Source: Reyranella massiliensis 521 (lineage in GTDB: Bacteria > Pseudomonadota > Alphaproteobacteria > Reyranellales > Reyranellaceae). From it: 53,538 nt of DNA. The position numbers were made by a program, and so were the translations under genes. Below are positions 1 to 7,402 of this stretch, piece after piece. The stretch's first letter is position 1. Each line of letters begins with the position of its first letter. The notes below the pieces were generated by a model. It was not told the origin of the DNA, searched no databases, and was given only the letters and a program-made list of their open reading frames with translations. The stretch covers positions 1 through 53,538 of the forward strand of contig CAMARK010000024.1 of the NCBI GenBank assembly GCA_945860205.1, given 5' to 3'.

Positions 1-61
1 CCCGCCCTTGAGTGGCGCGCTCCTTTGAACGAATGTTCAGGTTTGTATTCCTCATCTTTCT
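1..61. other. Left-edge sequence, no gene identified
   Basis: This short stretch lies just beyond the aroE stop codon. One plus-strand frame stays open from the edge into aroE, but nothing in it is recognisable. A small inverted repeat GAAC-4nt-GTTC is present around position 28. I cannot tell whether the tail of another gene is included. Confidence 0.3.
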
Positions 62-964
62 CTAGGCTCCGAGATCCGAGGCGACGGCGCGGCGCTGTTC
101 GGCGCTCACCTGGACGTCGGCGCCAAACCACGCCTTGAAGCCCATCCGGCCCTGGTGCAGCAGCATGCCGAGGCCGTCGACACAGCGATTGCCGCGCGCT
201 CGTGCCTTGGCCAGTAACTCGGTCTCGAGCGGGATGTAGACGATGTCGTTCACCACCGCGTCCTTGGGTAGCCTGGTGAGATCGATCTCGAGCGGCGGCT
301 TGCCGGTCATGCCGAGTGCTGCCGTGTTGACCAGCAGCGTCGCGCCGTCGAGCCTCTCCGAGCGCTCGTCCCAGCGTTCGATGGCGATGCGGCGGCCGTC
401 ACGCGGCGTGAAGGCGAGGCCGAGCTGGATGGCGCTCTCCTGCGTGCGGTTGATCAGGCGCAGTTCCGGGACGCCCGCATCCATCAGGGTCGCCACGACG
501 GCGCGGGCGGCGCCGCCGGCGCCCAGTACGACGACCGGGCCCGCGTCGGCTTTCCACTCCGGCGCGCTGGCGCGGAGATGGGCGAGGAAACCGAAGCCGT
601 CGCTGTTGCGGCCCTGCAGTGTGCCGTCGGCCTGCTTGATCACTGTGTTGACCGCGCCGATCCGCGCTGCGGCGGGATCGATGCGGTCGAGCAGCGGCAT
701 GATGTCGATCTTGTGCGGCAGGGTGAGATTGCAGCCGCGCGCGTTGGGCGTGCGCTTAAGGAAGGCCACCAGCTCCTCCAGTGCGGCGTGCTTGGGCTCG
801 ACCGGGAGGCGGCCATAGTGCCCCTCGATACCGTGCTGCTTCAGCCAGTAGCCGTGCAGCGCCGGCGAGCGCGAATGCTCGACCGGCCAGCCGACGATGG
901 CGGCGAAGGGTCTGCCCTGTGCTTCGGCCAAGAGTTGATCGTAAGGGTTCGTGGGAGAATTCAT
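62..964 (-). CDS. aroE: Shikimate dehydrogenase
   Basis: Reduces 3-dehydroshikimate to shikimate with NADPH in the cytoplasmic aromatic amino acid pathway. The 300-residue protein begins MNSPTNPYDQ. It shows the substrate-binding SRSP motif in GWPVEHSRSPALHGYW, the catalytic-lysine block NLTLPHK, the NSDG motif, and the nucleotide-binding glycine loop GAGGAARAV. The family is usually about 270-290 residues, so this is full length. A longer in-frame extension runs back into maf, but the ATG at 964 is preferred because it overlaps the maf stop codon by four bases (ATGA), a classic translational-coupling junction. aroE is therefore the second gene of a maf-aroE unit. Product is very sure; the start is well supported. 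Confidence 0.96.
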   Translation of the reverse strand: MNSPTNPYDQLLAEAQGRPFAAIVGWPVEHSRSPALHGYWLKQHGIEGHYGRLPVEPKHAALEELVAFLKRTPNARGCNLTLPHKIDIMPLLDRIDPAAARIGAVNTVIKQADGTLQGRNSDGFGFLAHLRASAPEWKADAGPVVVLGAGGAARAVVATLMDAGVPELRLINRTQESAIQLGLAFTPRDGRRIAIERWDERSERLDGATLLVNTAALGMTGKPPLEIDLTRLPKDAVVNDIVYIPLETELLAKARARGNRCVDGLGMLLHQGRMGFKAWFGADVQVSAEQRRAVASDLGA

Positions 965-1572
965 GCCGCTTTCTCCAGGTCGATGCCGTGGTCCGCCAGG
1001 AACGACAGCAGCGGCAGCAAGGGCAGGCCGAGAATGGTGAAGTAATCGCCGTCGACGCGGCTGAACAGATGCGCTCCCAGCCCTTCGAGCTGGTAAGCGC
1101 CCACCGAGGTCGTCACCTGCTCGCCGGCCCGCGCGAGATAGGCGTCGACGAAGGAGTCGGTAAGCGGCCGCATGGTGAGCCGGGCGCGCTCGTTGCAGTG
1201 CCACAGGCGCACGCCGGCGCGCGCCACCACCACCGACGAACAAAGCTCATGGGTCTGGCCGGCGAGCGCCAGGAGCTGCTGGCGGGCGGCGGCCAGGGTC
1301 GGCGGCTTGTCGAACTGGCGGCCATTGCAGGCCAGCGTCGAATCGGCGCCGATCACCATGGCCGCGGGATGCCGGGCCGAGACCCGCTTCGCCTTGAGCT
1401 CGGCCAGCGTCTCGGCGACGTCCTGCGGCGAGGCGCGCTCGCCGAGCAGGCTGAGCTTGACCTCGTCCTCGTCGACACCCGACGGCTCGATATCGAAGAC
1501 AAGCCCGGCGTTGGTGAGGAGCTGGCGCCGCGAGGCGCTGGCTGAGGCGAGGATGAGCGCGGGAACGGGCAT
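961..1572 (-). CDS. maf: Maf-family nucleoside triphosphate pyrophosphatase
   Basis: A 203-residue Maf/Ham1-type pyrophosphatase that hydrolyses non-canonical or modified nucleoside triphosphates to monophosphates. Hallmarks are the N-terminal phosphate-binding segment ILASASASRRQLL near residues 7-19, the GADSTLA block containing the catalytic aspartate, and the C-terminal GDYFTILGLPL segment near the end. Maf proteins are typically 190-210 residues. It is the first gene of a minus-strand pair with aroE, overlapping it by four bases. In many alphaproteobacteria maf, aroE, coaE and dnaQ lie together in one direction; here coaE and dnaQ lie several kilobases away on the opposite strand. Which subfamily substrate (dTTP/UTP or m7GTP) applies cannot be decided by eye. 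Confidence 0.93.
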   Translation of the reverse strand: MPVPALILASASASRRQLLTNAGLVFDIEPSGVDEDEVKLSLLGERASPQDVAETLAELKAKRVSARHPAAMVIGADSTLACNGRQFDKPPTLAAARQQLLALAGQTHELCSSVVVARAGVRLWHCNERARLTMRPLTDSFVDAYLARAGEQVTTSVGAYQLEGLGAHLFSRVDGDYFTILGLPLLPLLSFLADHGIDLEKAA

Positions 1573-1584
1573 GATCGGTGACGC

Positions 1585-2706
1585 TTACGCGGGTTCGAGG
1601 CGGTACAGGCCACCGTCATTGACGTGGGTGACGACATAGAGGAGCCCGTCGGGGCCCTGGCGCACGTCGCGGATATAGGGAAGGCGGCCGACGAGCAACC
1701 GCTCCTCGCCGCGATAGCGCTCGCCGTCGAGTTCGATGCGGAACAGCGCCTCGTTCGACAATGCGCCGGTGAAGGCCGAGCCTCGCCAGCCCGGGAACCG
1801 TTGGCCGGTGTAGAAGCAAAGGCCCGAGGGCGAGATCGATGGCACCCAGACGCGCACCGGGTCCTGCATGCCGGGCAGGCTCTTGTGGTCGCTGATCTTG
1901 GCGCCGCTGTAGTCGATGCCGTGGGTGACGAGCGGCCAGCCATAGTTGGCGCCTGAAGTGAGCAGGTTGAGTTCATCGCCGCCGCGCGGGCCATGCTCGA
2001 CCAGCCACATCCGGCCGCTGTCGGGGTTCATCGCCAGGCCCTGCGGGTTGCGGTGGCCGTAGGTGAAGATTTCCGGTCGGGCGCCGGCCCGGCCGACGAA
2101 GGGATTGTCGGAGGGTACCGAGCCGTCGTCGCGAAGGCGGATCACCTTGCCGCCGAGATCGCCGAGATCCTGGGCGCGGCGCATCTGGTAGCGCTCGCCC
2201 GTCGTTACGTACATCAATCCGTCACGGTCGAAGGCGATGCGCGAGCCGAAATGCAGGCCGCCCGAGGTGCGCGGCAGGGCCTCGAAGATCGGCGTCACGT
2301 TGCGCAAGCCCCCGTCGGTGAACTCGGCCCGTGCCACCACGGTGGCGGCGCCGCCGGCACCCTCCGCCGAATAGGACAGGTACAGCACGCGGTTGCGCAC
2401 GAACTCCGGATGCAGGCAGACGTCGAGCAGGCCGCCCTGGTTGCTGGCGTAGACTTTCGGCACGCCGCCCAGCGGCGTGCGCTCCAGCCGCCCGTTGGAG
2501 AACAGGCGCAGGCGGCCGGGCCGTTCGGTGATCAGCAGCCGTCCGTCGCGCAGGAAGGCAATGCTCCAGGGCTGCTCGAGATCGCGGCTGAGCGTCGTCA
2601 GGCGGTACGCTGCCTTGGCGCTCCGGGTGACATCCTGCGCATGGGCTAAAGTCGGTACGGCGAGCCCGGCGGCGGCTGAGGCGGTGAGGAAACGACGGCG
2701 GCGCAT
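1585..2706 (-). CDS. Secreted PQQ-dependent sugar dehydrogenase-like protein
   Basis: A 373-residue periplasmic beta-propeller of the glucose/sorbosone dehydrogenase family, the soluble aldose dehydrogenases that use pyrroloquinoline quinone. The N-terminus MRRRRFLTASAAAG looks like a twin-arginine signal followed by an AHA-QD cleavage region near residue 24. The family blocks LEQPWSIAFLRDGRLLITERPGRL-like, GGLLDVCLHPEF, GGLHFGSRIAFDRDG and EHGPRGGDELN are visible. Length fits YliI/Asd-type proteins. It lies 12 bases upstream of maf on the same strand and might be co-transcribed with it, with its promoter in the 111-base divergent gap to the LLM gene. PQQ biosynthesis genes are not in the window. 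The exact sugar is unknown. Confidence 0.88.
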   Translation of the reverse strand: MRRRRFLTASAAAGLAVPTLAHAQDVTRSAKAAYRLTTLSRDLEQPWSIAFLRDGRLLITERPGRLRLFSNGRLERTPLGGVPKVYASNQGGLLDVCLHPEFVRNRVLYLSYSAEGAGGAATVVARAEFTDGGLRNVTPIFEALPRTSGGLHFGSRIAFDRDGLMYVTTGERYQMRRAQDLGDLGGKVIRLRDDGSVPSDNPFVGRAGARPEIFTYGHRNPQGLAMNPDSGRMWLVEHGPRGGDELNLLTSGANYGWPLVTHGIDYSGAKISDHKSLPGMQDPVRVWVPSISPSGLCFYTGQRFPGWRGSAFTGALSNEALFRIELDGERYRGEERLLVGRLPYIRDVRQGPDGLLYVVTHVNDGGLYRLEPA

Positions 2707-2817
2707 AGACCCTCGGGGCAGCAGGGATGTGTGCCAGCCTGGCCGGGCTGGCGCGCGGGATGCCGGTCACTATACTCGACCGCCGCAACCAGCCCCATAA
2801 CCGTAAGGGGACTTTCC

Positions 2818-3990
2818 GTGATCGACCGCTTCCTGCGCACCGGCATCTTTCTCGCGCCGTTCCACACGCTCGACGAGAATCCGACGCTTGCCATCGAGCG
2901 CGACATGGAACTGGTCCAGCATCTGGACCGGCTGAACTATCACGAGGCCTGGATCGGCGAGCATCATTCCGGCGGCTTCGAGATCATCGCCTCGCCGGAA
3001 ATGTTCATTGCCGCCGCGGCCGAGCGCACCCGGCACATCCGCCTCGGCACCGGTGTCGTGTCGCTGCCCTACCACAACCCGTTCATGCTCGCTTCGCGCA
3101 TGACCCAGCTCGACCACATGACGCGCGGCCGGGCCATGTTCGGCGTCGGTCCGGGATCTCTGGTGCACGACGCGGCCAAGCTCGGCATCAAGCCAGCCGC
3201 CCAGCGCGACCGCATGGCCGAATCGCTCGACATCATCATGGAGCTGATGGCGGGCAAGTCGGTAACGCACAAGTCGGACTGGCTCGATCTCAACGCCGCC
3301 CAGCTTCAGCTCCTGCCTTACAGTCCAGGCGGCATGGAAATGGCCGTGGCGAGTTCGCGCTCACCGGTCGGCGCCGTCGCCTCGGGCCGACACGGCATCG
3401 GCATGCTGTCGATCGGCGGCACGTCCGACGATGCCCTGAAGGCGCACGCCGCCAACTGGGGCGTCTATGTCGAGAACGCCAAGAAGAACGGCCGGACGGC
3501 CGACCGCTCGAAGTGGCGCATCGTCACCTTCGCGCATGTCGCGGAGACGCGTGAGCAGGCCTTCAAGGATGTGAATTTCGGTATCGACCGCTTCGCCAAG
3601 TATTTCACCGACGTCGCCACCTTCCCGATCCTGCCGCCTGGCATTACCAATGCCGCCGAGTATCTGACCAAGGAAGGCATCGCCTGCATCGGCACGCCCG
3701 ACGATTGCGTGAAGCATTTCGAACGGCTGTGGAAGGGCTCGGAGGGCGGCTTCGGCGCCGTTCTCCTGCTCGCCCACAACTGGGCCGACTGGCCGGCGAC
3801 GCAGCGTTCCTACGAATTGATGGCGCGCTTCGTCCATCCGCATTTCCAGCGCAATGCCAACGCGCCGAGGCAACAGAGCTACGATATTGCCGTCGGCAAC
3901 CGCGGGATCTACTCGGTGCAATCGCAAGCGGCCGTCGCCGGCGAGATCGAGAAATACCAGGCCGCCAAGTCAAAGCGCGCCGCCGAATAG
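2818..3990 (+). CDS. LLM-class flavin-dependent oxidoreductase
   Basis: A 390-residue bacterial luciferase-like monooxygenase, a TIM-barrel enzyme using reduced flavin. The N-terminal barrel shows EAWIGEHHSGGFEI, the RHIRLGTGVVSLPYHNP block typical of the family, and GRAMFGVGPGS. I place the start at GTG 2818 because AAGGGG lies seven bases upstream and the sequence then matches the usual VIDRFLRTGIF start; an upstream in-frame ATG at 2731 would add 29 unlike residues. It heads a tight plus-strand run LLM-QOR-coaE-dnaQ with gaps of 28, 22 and 14 bases. The substrate is unknown; alkanal or xenobiotic oxidation is only a class-level guess. A partner flavin reductase is not adjacent; two candidates are near 35.4-36.7 kb. 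Confidence 0.87.
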   Translation: MIDRFLRTGIFLAPFHTLDENPTLAIERDMELVQHLDRLNYHEAWIGEHHSGGFEIIASPEMFIAAAAERTRHIRLGTGVVSLPYHNPFMLASRMTQLDHMTRGRAMFGVGPGSLVHDAAKLGIKPAAQRDRMAESLDIIMELMAGKSVTHKSDWLDLNAAQLQLLPYSPGGMEMAVASSRSPVGAVASGRHGIGMLSIGGTSDDALKAHAANWGVYVENAKKNGRTADRSKWRIVTFAHVAETREQAFKDVNFGIDRFAKYFTDVATFPILPPGITNAAEYLTKEGIACIGTPDDCVKHFERLWKGSEGGFGAVLLLAHNWADWPATQRSYELMARFVHPHFQRNANAPRQQSYDIAVGNRGIYSVQSQAAVAGEIEKYQAAKSKRAAE

Positions 3991-4018
3991 CTATTTGGTT
4001 TCAAGGGAGAGAGAAGAG

Positions 4019-4996
4019 ATGTCCAAGTCCATTCTGATGCACGAGAACGGTGGCCCGGAGAAGATGCAGCTCGAGGAGGTCGAGGTCGGCTCGCCCGGCC
4101 CCGGGCAGGTGAAGATCCGCCACACCGCGATCGGCCTCAACTTCATCGACGTCTATACGCGCTCCGGCCTTTATGCGACGCCGATGCCGAATGCGGTTGG
4201 CCGTGAGGCCGCCGGCGTCATCGTCGAGGTCGGGCCGAAGGTGCGGGGCTTCAAGAAGGGCGACCGCGTCGCCTATTGCGGCGTGCTGGGCGCTTATTGC
4301 CAGGAGCGCCTGATGGGCGTCGATCAGCTCGTGCATGTCCCCAAAGGCGTGAGCGACGAGCAGGCCGCGGCCATCATGCTGAAGGGCATGACCACTGAAT
4401 ATCTTGTCGACCACACTGCCAAGGCGTGGCTGAAGAAGGGCGATATCATCCTGTTCCATGCCGCCGCCGGCGGCGTGGGCCTGCTGTTCGGCCAATGGGC
4501 CAAGGCGCGCGGTTACAAGGTGATCGGCACCGTGTCGTCGCCTGAGAAGGCAGCACTTGCCAAGAAGAACGGCTACAAGTGGACGATCGACTACAGCAAG
4601 GAAAACATCGTCGAGCAGGTGATGAAGATCACCAAGGGCAAGAAAGTACCGGTCGTGTTCGACGGTGTCGGCAAGGACACCTGGGCCGCCTCGCTGGACG
4701 TTCTGCAGCCGCGCGGCCTGATGGTTTCGTTCGGCAATGCCTCGGGCGCCGTGCCGCCGCAGTCGGTCGGTATCCTGAACGCCAAGGGCTCGCTCTATCT
4801 GACCCGTCCGAGCCTCGGCGCCTACACCGCCACGCGCGCCGATCTCGAAGCCTCGGCCAAGTCGCTGTTCAAGATGGTCAAGAGCGGCAAGGTGAAGATC
4901 GCCATCGACCAGCGTTATCCGCTGGCCGAGGCGGCGCAGTCGCATATCGATCTGGAGAGCCGCAAGACGACGGGCCAGACGATCCTGGTGCCCTGA
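4019..4996 (+). CDS. NADPH:quinone oxidoreductase (zeta-crystallin-like MDR)
   Basis: A 325-residue zinc-free medium-chain dehydrogenase/reductase that reduces quinones or related enals with NADPH. It shows the N-terminal GroES-like fold with RHTAIGLNFIDVYTRSGLY and VGREAAGVIVEVG, then the Rossmann loop AAAGGVGLLFGQWAKARG near residue 147. The cysteine/histidine zinc ligands of alcohol dehydrogenases are not seen, as expected for the quinone reductase branch. The start at 4019 has a strong purine-rich ribosome site (AAGGGAGAGAGAAG) directly upstream. It sits between the LLM oxidoreductase and coaE in one apparent transcript. A qorA-type call is reasonable, but the physiological acceptor is not determinable. 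Confidence 0.91.
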   Translation: MSKSILMHENGGPEKMQLEEVEVGSPGPGQVKIRHTAIGLNFIDVYTRSGLYATPMPNAVGREAAGVIVEVGPKVRGFKKGDRVAYCGVLGAYCQERLMGVDQLVHVPKGVSDEQAAAIMLKGMTTEYLVDHTAKAWLKKGDIILFHAAAGGVGLLFGQWAKARGYKVIGTVSSPEKAALAKKNGYKWTIDYSKENIVEQVMKITKGKKVPVVFDGVGKDTWAASLDVLQPRGLMVSFGNASGAVPPQSVGILNAKGSLYLTRPSLGAYTATRADLEASAKSLFKMVKSGKVKIAIDQRYPLAEAAQSHIDLESRKTTGQTILVP

Positions 4997-5018
4997 CGCC
5001 TGCGAGGCGTCTGCGCTG

Positions 5019-5681
5019 ATGGTCATCGTTGGACTGACCGGCTCGATCGGCATGGGCAAATCGACCGCGGCGAAGATGCTGCGGGAGATGGGCGTGCCCG
5101 TGTACGACGCCGATGCCGCCGTCCACGCGCTGCAGGCGCCCGGCGGGACAGCACTTCCCGGCATCGAGGCCGCGTTCCCCGGTGTCGTGAAGGCGGGCGT
5201 GCTCGACCGTCAGGCACTGGGCGCGCGCGTCTTCGGCAACAAGGCGGCACTGCGCCAGCTCGAGGCGATCGTTCATCCGCTGGTGGGCCAGCGGCAGAAG
5301 GCGTTCCTGCGCCGGGCCGCACTGGCCGGCGAGAAGCTGGTCGTGCTCGATATCCCGCTGCTGTTCGAGGGGCTGGGCGAGCGCCGCGTCGATGCCACCC
5401 TGGTGGTGAGCGCGCCGGCCTTCCTGCAGCGCCGTCGTGTCATGGCGCGGCCCGGCATGACAGCGGAGAAGCTCGACGGCATCCTGCGCCAGCAGGTGCC
5501 GGATGCCCTGAAACGCCGCAAGGCCAGCATCGTCATCCCGACCGGTCTGGGACTGGCGCCGACGCGGGCGGCTCTGGCGATCGCCGTCGCGCGGCTGAGG
5601 CGGTCCTCTGGCCGCTTCTGGCCGCCCAATCCGTGGCGGGAACGATTCACAGGCCAGCTCGCACGCGCGCGCCGCAAATAG
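5019..5681 (+). CDS. coaE: Dephospho-CoA kinase
   Basis: Catalyses the last step of coenzyme A synthesis, ATP-dependent phosphorylation of the 3'-hydroxyl of dephospho-CoA. The 220-residue protein opens with MVIVGLTGSIGMGKST, containing the P-loop GSIGMGKST at about residues 8-16. DADAAVH follows, and then the LVVLDIPLLFE block conserved in CoaE. The C-terminus has a proline/arginine-rich tail beyond about residue 195 that is longer than usual. It starts 22 bases after the quinone oxidoreductase and is followed after 14 bases by dnaQ; adjacency of coaE and dnaQ is common in alphaproteobacteria and supports both calls. Confidence 0.95.
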   Translation: MVIVGLTGSIGMGKSTAAKMLREMGVPVYDADAAVHALQAPGGTALPGIEAAFPGVVKAGVLDRQALGARVFGNKAALRQLEAIVHPLVGQRQKAFLRRAALAGEKLVVLDIPLLFEGLGERRVDATLVVSAPAFLQRRRVMARPGMTAEKLDGILRQQVPDALKRRKASIVIPTGLGLAPTRAALAIAVARLRRSSGRFWPPNPWRERFTGQLARARRK

Positions 5682-5695
5682 GCTAAACGGTCGGG

Positions 5696-6376
5696 ATGCG
5701 CGAAATCGTCCTCGACACCGAGACCACCGGCCTCGATCCACAAGCGGGTCACCGCATCGTCGAAGTGGGCTGCCTGGAACTGGTGAACATGGTCGCCACC
5801 GGCATCACCTTCCATTGCTACTTCAATCCCGAGCGCGACATGCCGACCGGCGCGCTTGATGTGCACGGCCTCACCGAGGATTTTCTCTCCGACAAGCCGC
5901 TGTTCGCCGACAAGGCCGACGAGCTGATGGCCTTCCTGGGCGATGCGCAGCTCGTGATCCACAACGCGCAGTTCGACCTGGGCTTCCTCAACGCCGAACT
6001 CGAACGCGCGGGCAAGGCCCGGATCGCCAACCCCTATGTCGACACCGTGTCGATGGCGCGGCGCAAGTTCCCCGGCCAGCGCGCCAGCCTCGACGCCCTG
6101 TGCGAGCGCTTCGGCATCGACAATGCGCACCGTACCAAGCACGGCGCGCTGCTGGATTCAGAGCTGTTGGCCGAGGTCTACCTGGAACTGAGCGGCGGGC
6201 GGCAGCGCGATCTCGGCCTGGCGCCGGAGATGGCGGGCACGGCCTCGGACGGCACGTCGGCGCCGAACAACCGGCCGGTGCGGCCGGCCCGGCCTCATCT
6301 CGTCTGCGTGGCCGAACTCGCGGCCCACGCCGAATTCCTGAAGAAGCTCAGCGACCCGCTCTGGCTGAAAGCCTGA
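5696..6376 (+). CDS. dnaQ: DNA polymerase III epsilon subunit (proofreading exonuclease)
   Basis: The 3'-5' exonuclease that proofreads for the replicative polymerase. The 226-residue protein has ExoI motif DTETTGLDP at residues 7-15 with the catalytic Asp and Glu, ExoII around HNAQFDLGFLNAEL, and ExoIII around KHGALLDSELLAEVY with the catalytic His and Asp. The family is typically 220-245 residues, so it is complete. The C-terminal 40 residues (after TASDGTSAP) are low-complexity and less conserved, consistent with the linker and polymerase-binding tail. It is the last gene of the LLM-QOR-coaE-dnaQ run; a hairpin with a T-tract about 90 bases downstream may end the transcript. Confidence 0.95.
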   Translation: MREIVLDTETTGLDPQAGHRIVEVGCLELVNMVATGITFHCYFNPERDMPTGALDVHGLTEDFLSDKPLFADKADELMAFLGDAQLVIHNAQFDLGFLNAELERAGKARIANPYVDTVSMARRKFPGQRASLDALCERFGIDNAHRTKHGALLDSELLAEVYLELSGGRQRDLGLAPEMAGTASDGTSAPNNRPVRPARPHLVCVAELAAHAEFLKKLSDPLWLKA

Positions 6377-6430
6377 CGGCGGCTTCCAAGGAGTGCTTGC
6401 ACCGCCAGCATTCGCTCACGCAGATGTGAT

Positions 6431-6458
6431 GTGCAGGTTCAGCAGGTTTGTGCTATGG
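6431..6458 (+). promoter_or_regulatory. Promoter-like motif, copy A
   Basis: The sequence around GTTCAGCAGGTTT-GTGCTAT recurs almost unchanged at 36692-36720. It can be read as a sigma-70-type promoter: a GTGCAG -35-like hexamer, a 16-base spacer, and an extended -10 TGTG-CTATGG. No gene starts downstream on this strand. A hairpin with T-tract starts only about ten bases after the -10 box. Function is inferred from sequence alone. Confidence 0.4.
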
Positions 6459-6467
6459 ATTCTGTCA

Positions 6468-6500
6468 GGCTGACGCTTAATCCGCGTCGGCCTTTTCTTT
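6468..6500 (+). terminator. Rho-independent terminator-like hairpin after dnaQ
   Basis: A nine-pair stem GGCTGACGC / GCGTCGGCC (one G-U pair) closes a seven-base loop and is followed by TTTTCTTT. It lies about 90 bases after the dnaQ stop and could end the coaE-dnaQ transcript, or a short RNA begun at the promoter-like motif just upstream. Confidence 0.65.
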
Positions 6501-6526
6501 GGCCATGCCCTGCCCGGCGTGAAGAG

Positions 6527-6573
6527 GTTTTCCGACACGGTTCGCATTCTTCGACAAGCGGGTGTCGGAAAAC
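6527..6573. repeat. Perfect 12-base inverted repeat
   Basis: GTTTTCCGACAC at 6527-6538 is matched exactly by its reverse complement GTGTCGGAAAAC at 6562-6573, with a 23-base spacer. No T-tract follows, so a simple terminator is unlikely on the plus strand. The half-site TTTTCCGACA occurs again at 6609. The arrangement suits a protein-binding operator or a structured RNA equally. Confidence 0.7.
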
Positions 6574-6608
6574 GGCCGGCTAAAAGCCTTGCCGATCAAC
6601 GCCCTGAA

Positions 6609-6649
6609 TTTTCCGACAGGATTTTCCCGACACCGGGGCGTCGGCAAAA
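6609..6649. repeat. Additional TTTTCCGACA-type copies
   Basis: TTTTCCGACA recurs at 6609-6618. A variant TTTTCCCGAC at 6622-6631 faces an imperfect inverted partner GTCGGCAAAA at 6640-6649, giving a second hairpin. With the pair at 6527-6573 this makes five related half-sites within about 120 bases. Confidence 0.6.
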
Positions 6650-6692
6650 AGCCTCGGCCGCGATGTCAAAAGTGGCGCCGCTCAGGACAACG

Positions 6693-6713
6693 GCTCTCCG
6701 GCGTGCGGAGAGC
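6693..6713 (-). terminator. Hairpin just beyond the secB stop
   Basis: GCTCTCCG / CGGAGAGC form a perfect eight-pair stem around a five-base loop, 16 bases past the secB stop codon in the direction of secB transcription. There is no T-tract on the minus strand, so it may stabilise the 3' end rather than terminate intrinsically. Confidence 0.45.
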
Positions 6714-6728
6714 TGCAGCCATCCCGTT

Positions 6729-7241
6729 CTAGGCGTGCCCGACCGGGCCGTCGGCGATACCGGGCATCCGGCCGCCGTTGGCTTCTAGCTGCTGGCGGTA
6801 GAGCGCCACGAAATCCACCGGGGCGATGTTCAGCGGCGGAAAGCCCGCCTCGCGCGTGGCGTTGGCCACGACCGCGCGGGCGAAGGGGAACAGCAGGCGC
6901 GGCGTCTCGATGAACAGCAGCGGCCCGTAGGCTTCCTGCGGCAGCTCACCCAGGGAAACGGTGCCGGCATAGACCAGCTCGAGCATGAACAGCGGCTCTT
7001 TCTCGGGCGTCTGGGCGCTGGCCTCGATCGTGAGCGCGACCTCGAAGGTCTTGGCGTCGAACTGGCGGTTGGTGACCTGGACGTTGAGCGTGAGCTGCGG
7101 CTGGGTCTGCTCGATCAGGCTCTGCGGCGCGCGCGGATTCTCGAAGCTCAGGTCCTTGATGTACTGGCCGTGCATGGTGAGCGGGGCAACCGCCTGGGGC
7201 TGTTCGGGGGCCGGCGGAGCGGGCGGGGGCGTCGTCGTCAT
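6729..7241 (-). CDS. secB: Protein-export chaperone SecB
   Basis: A 170-residue cytosolic tetrameric chaperone that keeps precursor proteins unfolded and hands them to SecA. The start MTTTPPPAPPAPEQPQ is a proline-rich extension typical of alphaproteobacterial SecB, followed by the core YIKDLSFENPRAPQSL, LNVQVTNRQFDAKTFEVAL and the conserved TPRLLFPFARAVVANATREAGFPPL segment. Length fits the family. It is transcribed toward dnaQ, the usual alphaproteobacterial arrangement, and diverges from the amidotransferase-like gene across a 161-base gap. Confidence 0.96.
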   Translation of the reverse strand: MTTTPPPAPPAPEQPQAVAPLTMHGQYIKDLSFENPRAPQSLIEQTQPQLTLNVQVTNRQFDAKTFEVALTIEASAQTPEKEPLFMLELVYAGTVSLGELPQEAYGPLLFIETPRLLFPFARAVVANATREAGFPPLNIAPVDFVALYRQQLEANGGRMPGIADGPVGHA

Positions 7242-7402
7242 GGCGTACTTTCACTCGGTTGGGCTTTAGGGTTCGACGGCGCGGGCGGTACCATGCAGGG
7301 CTGCAGTGCACAAGGCACGGGCAGGAGCGTTGCCGAGGCAATTGCCAAGGGTCCTGCTGTTGGCGATGATAAACCCTTCTGATTGCAGGATTTGGCACGG
7401 TT

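Larger units (their letters stand above)
6377..6728. other. Structured intergenic region between dnaQ and secB
   Basis: This 352-base stretch between the convergent dnaQ and secB genes has no convincing protein gene. An open frame over 6519-6788 has no family resemblance and runs into secB. It instead holds a promoter-like motif (6431-6458), a terminator-like hairpin (6468-6500), a 12-base perfect inverted repeat (6527-6573), further copies of the same TTTTCCGACA-type motif (6609-6649) and a hairpin beside the secB stop (6693-6713). It is visibly richer in A and T than its flanks. A small RNA locus or a regulatory array is possible. Confidence 0.6.

Noticed and set aside
24..44. GAAC/GTTC inverted repeat as a LexA box
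   Set aside because: Alphaproteobacterial LexA sites are direct repeats GTTC-N7-GTTC; this spacing and orientation do not fit.
2818..3990. LLM oxidoreductase and the flavin reductases as one two-component monooxygenase
   Set aside because: They are over 31 kb apart in separate transcripts; a functional pairing cannot be argued from position.
6519..6788. An 89-codon plus-strand frame in the dnaQ-secB gap
   Set aside because: It crosses hairpins and runs into secB, with no ribosome site and no resemblance to known proteins.
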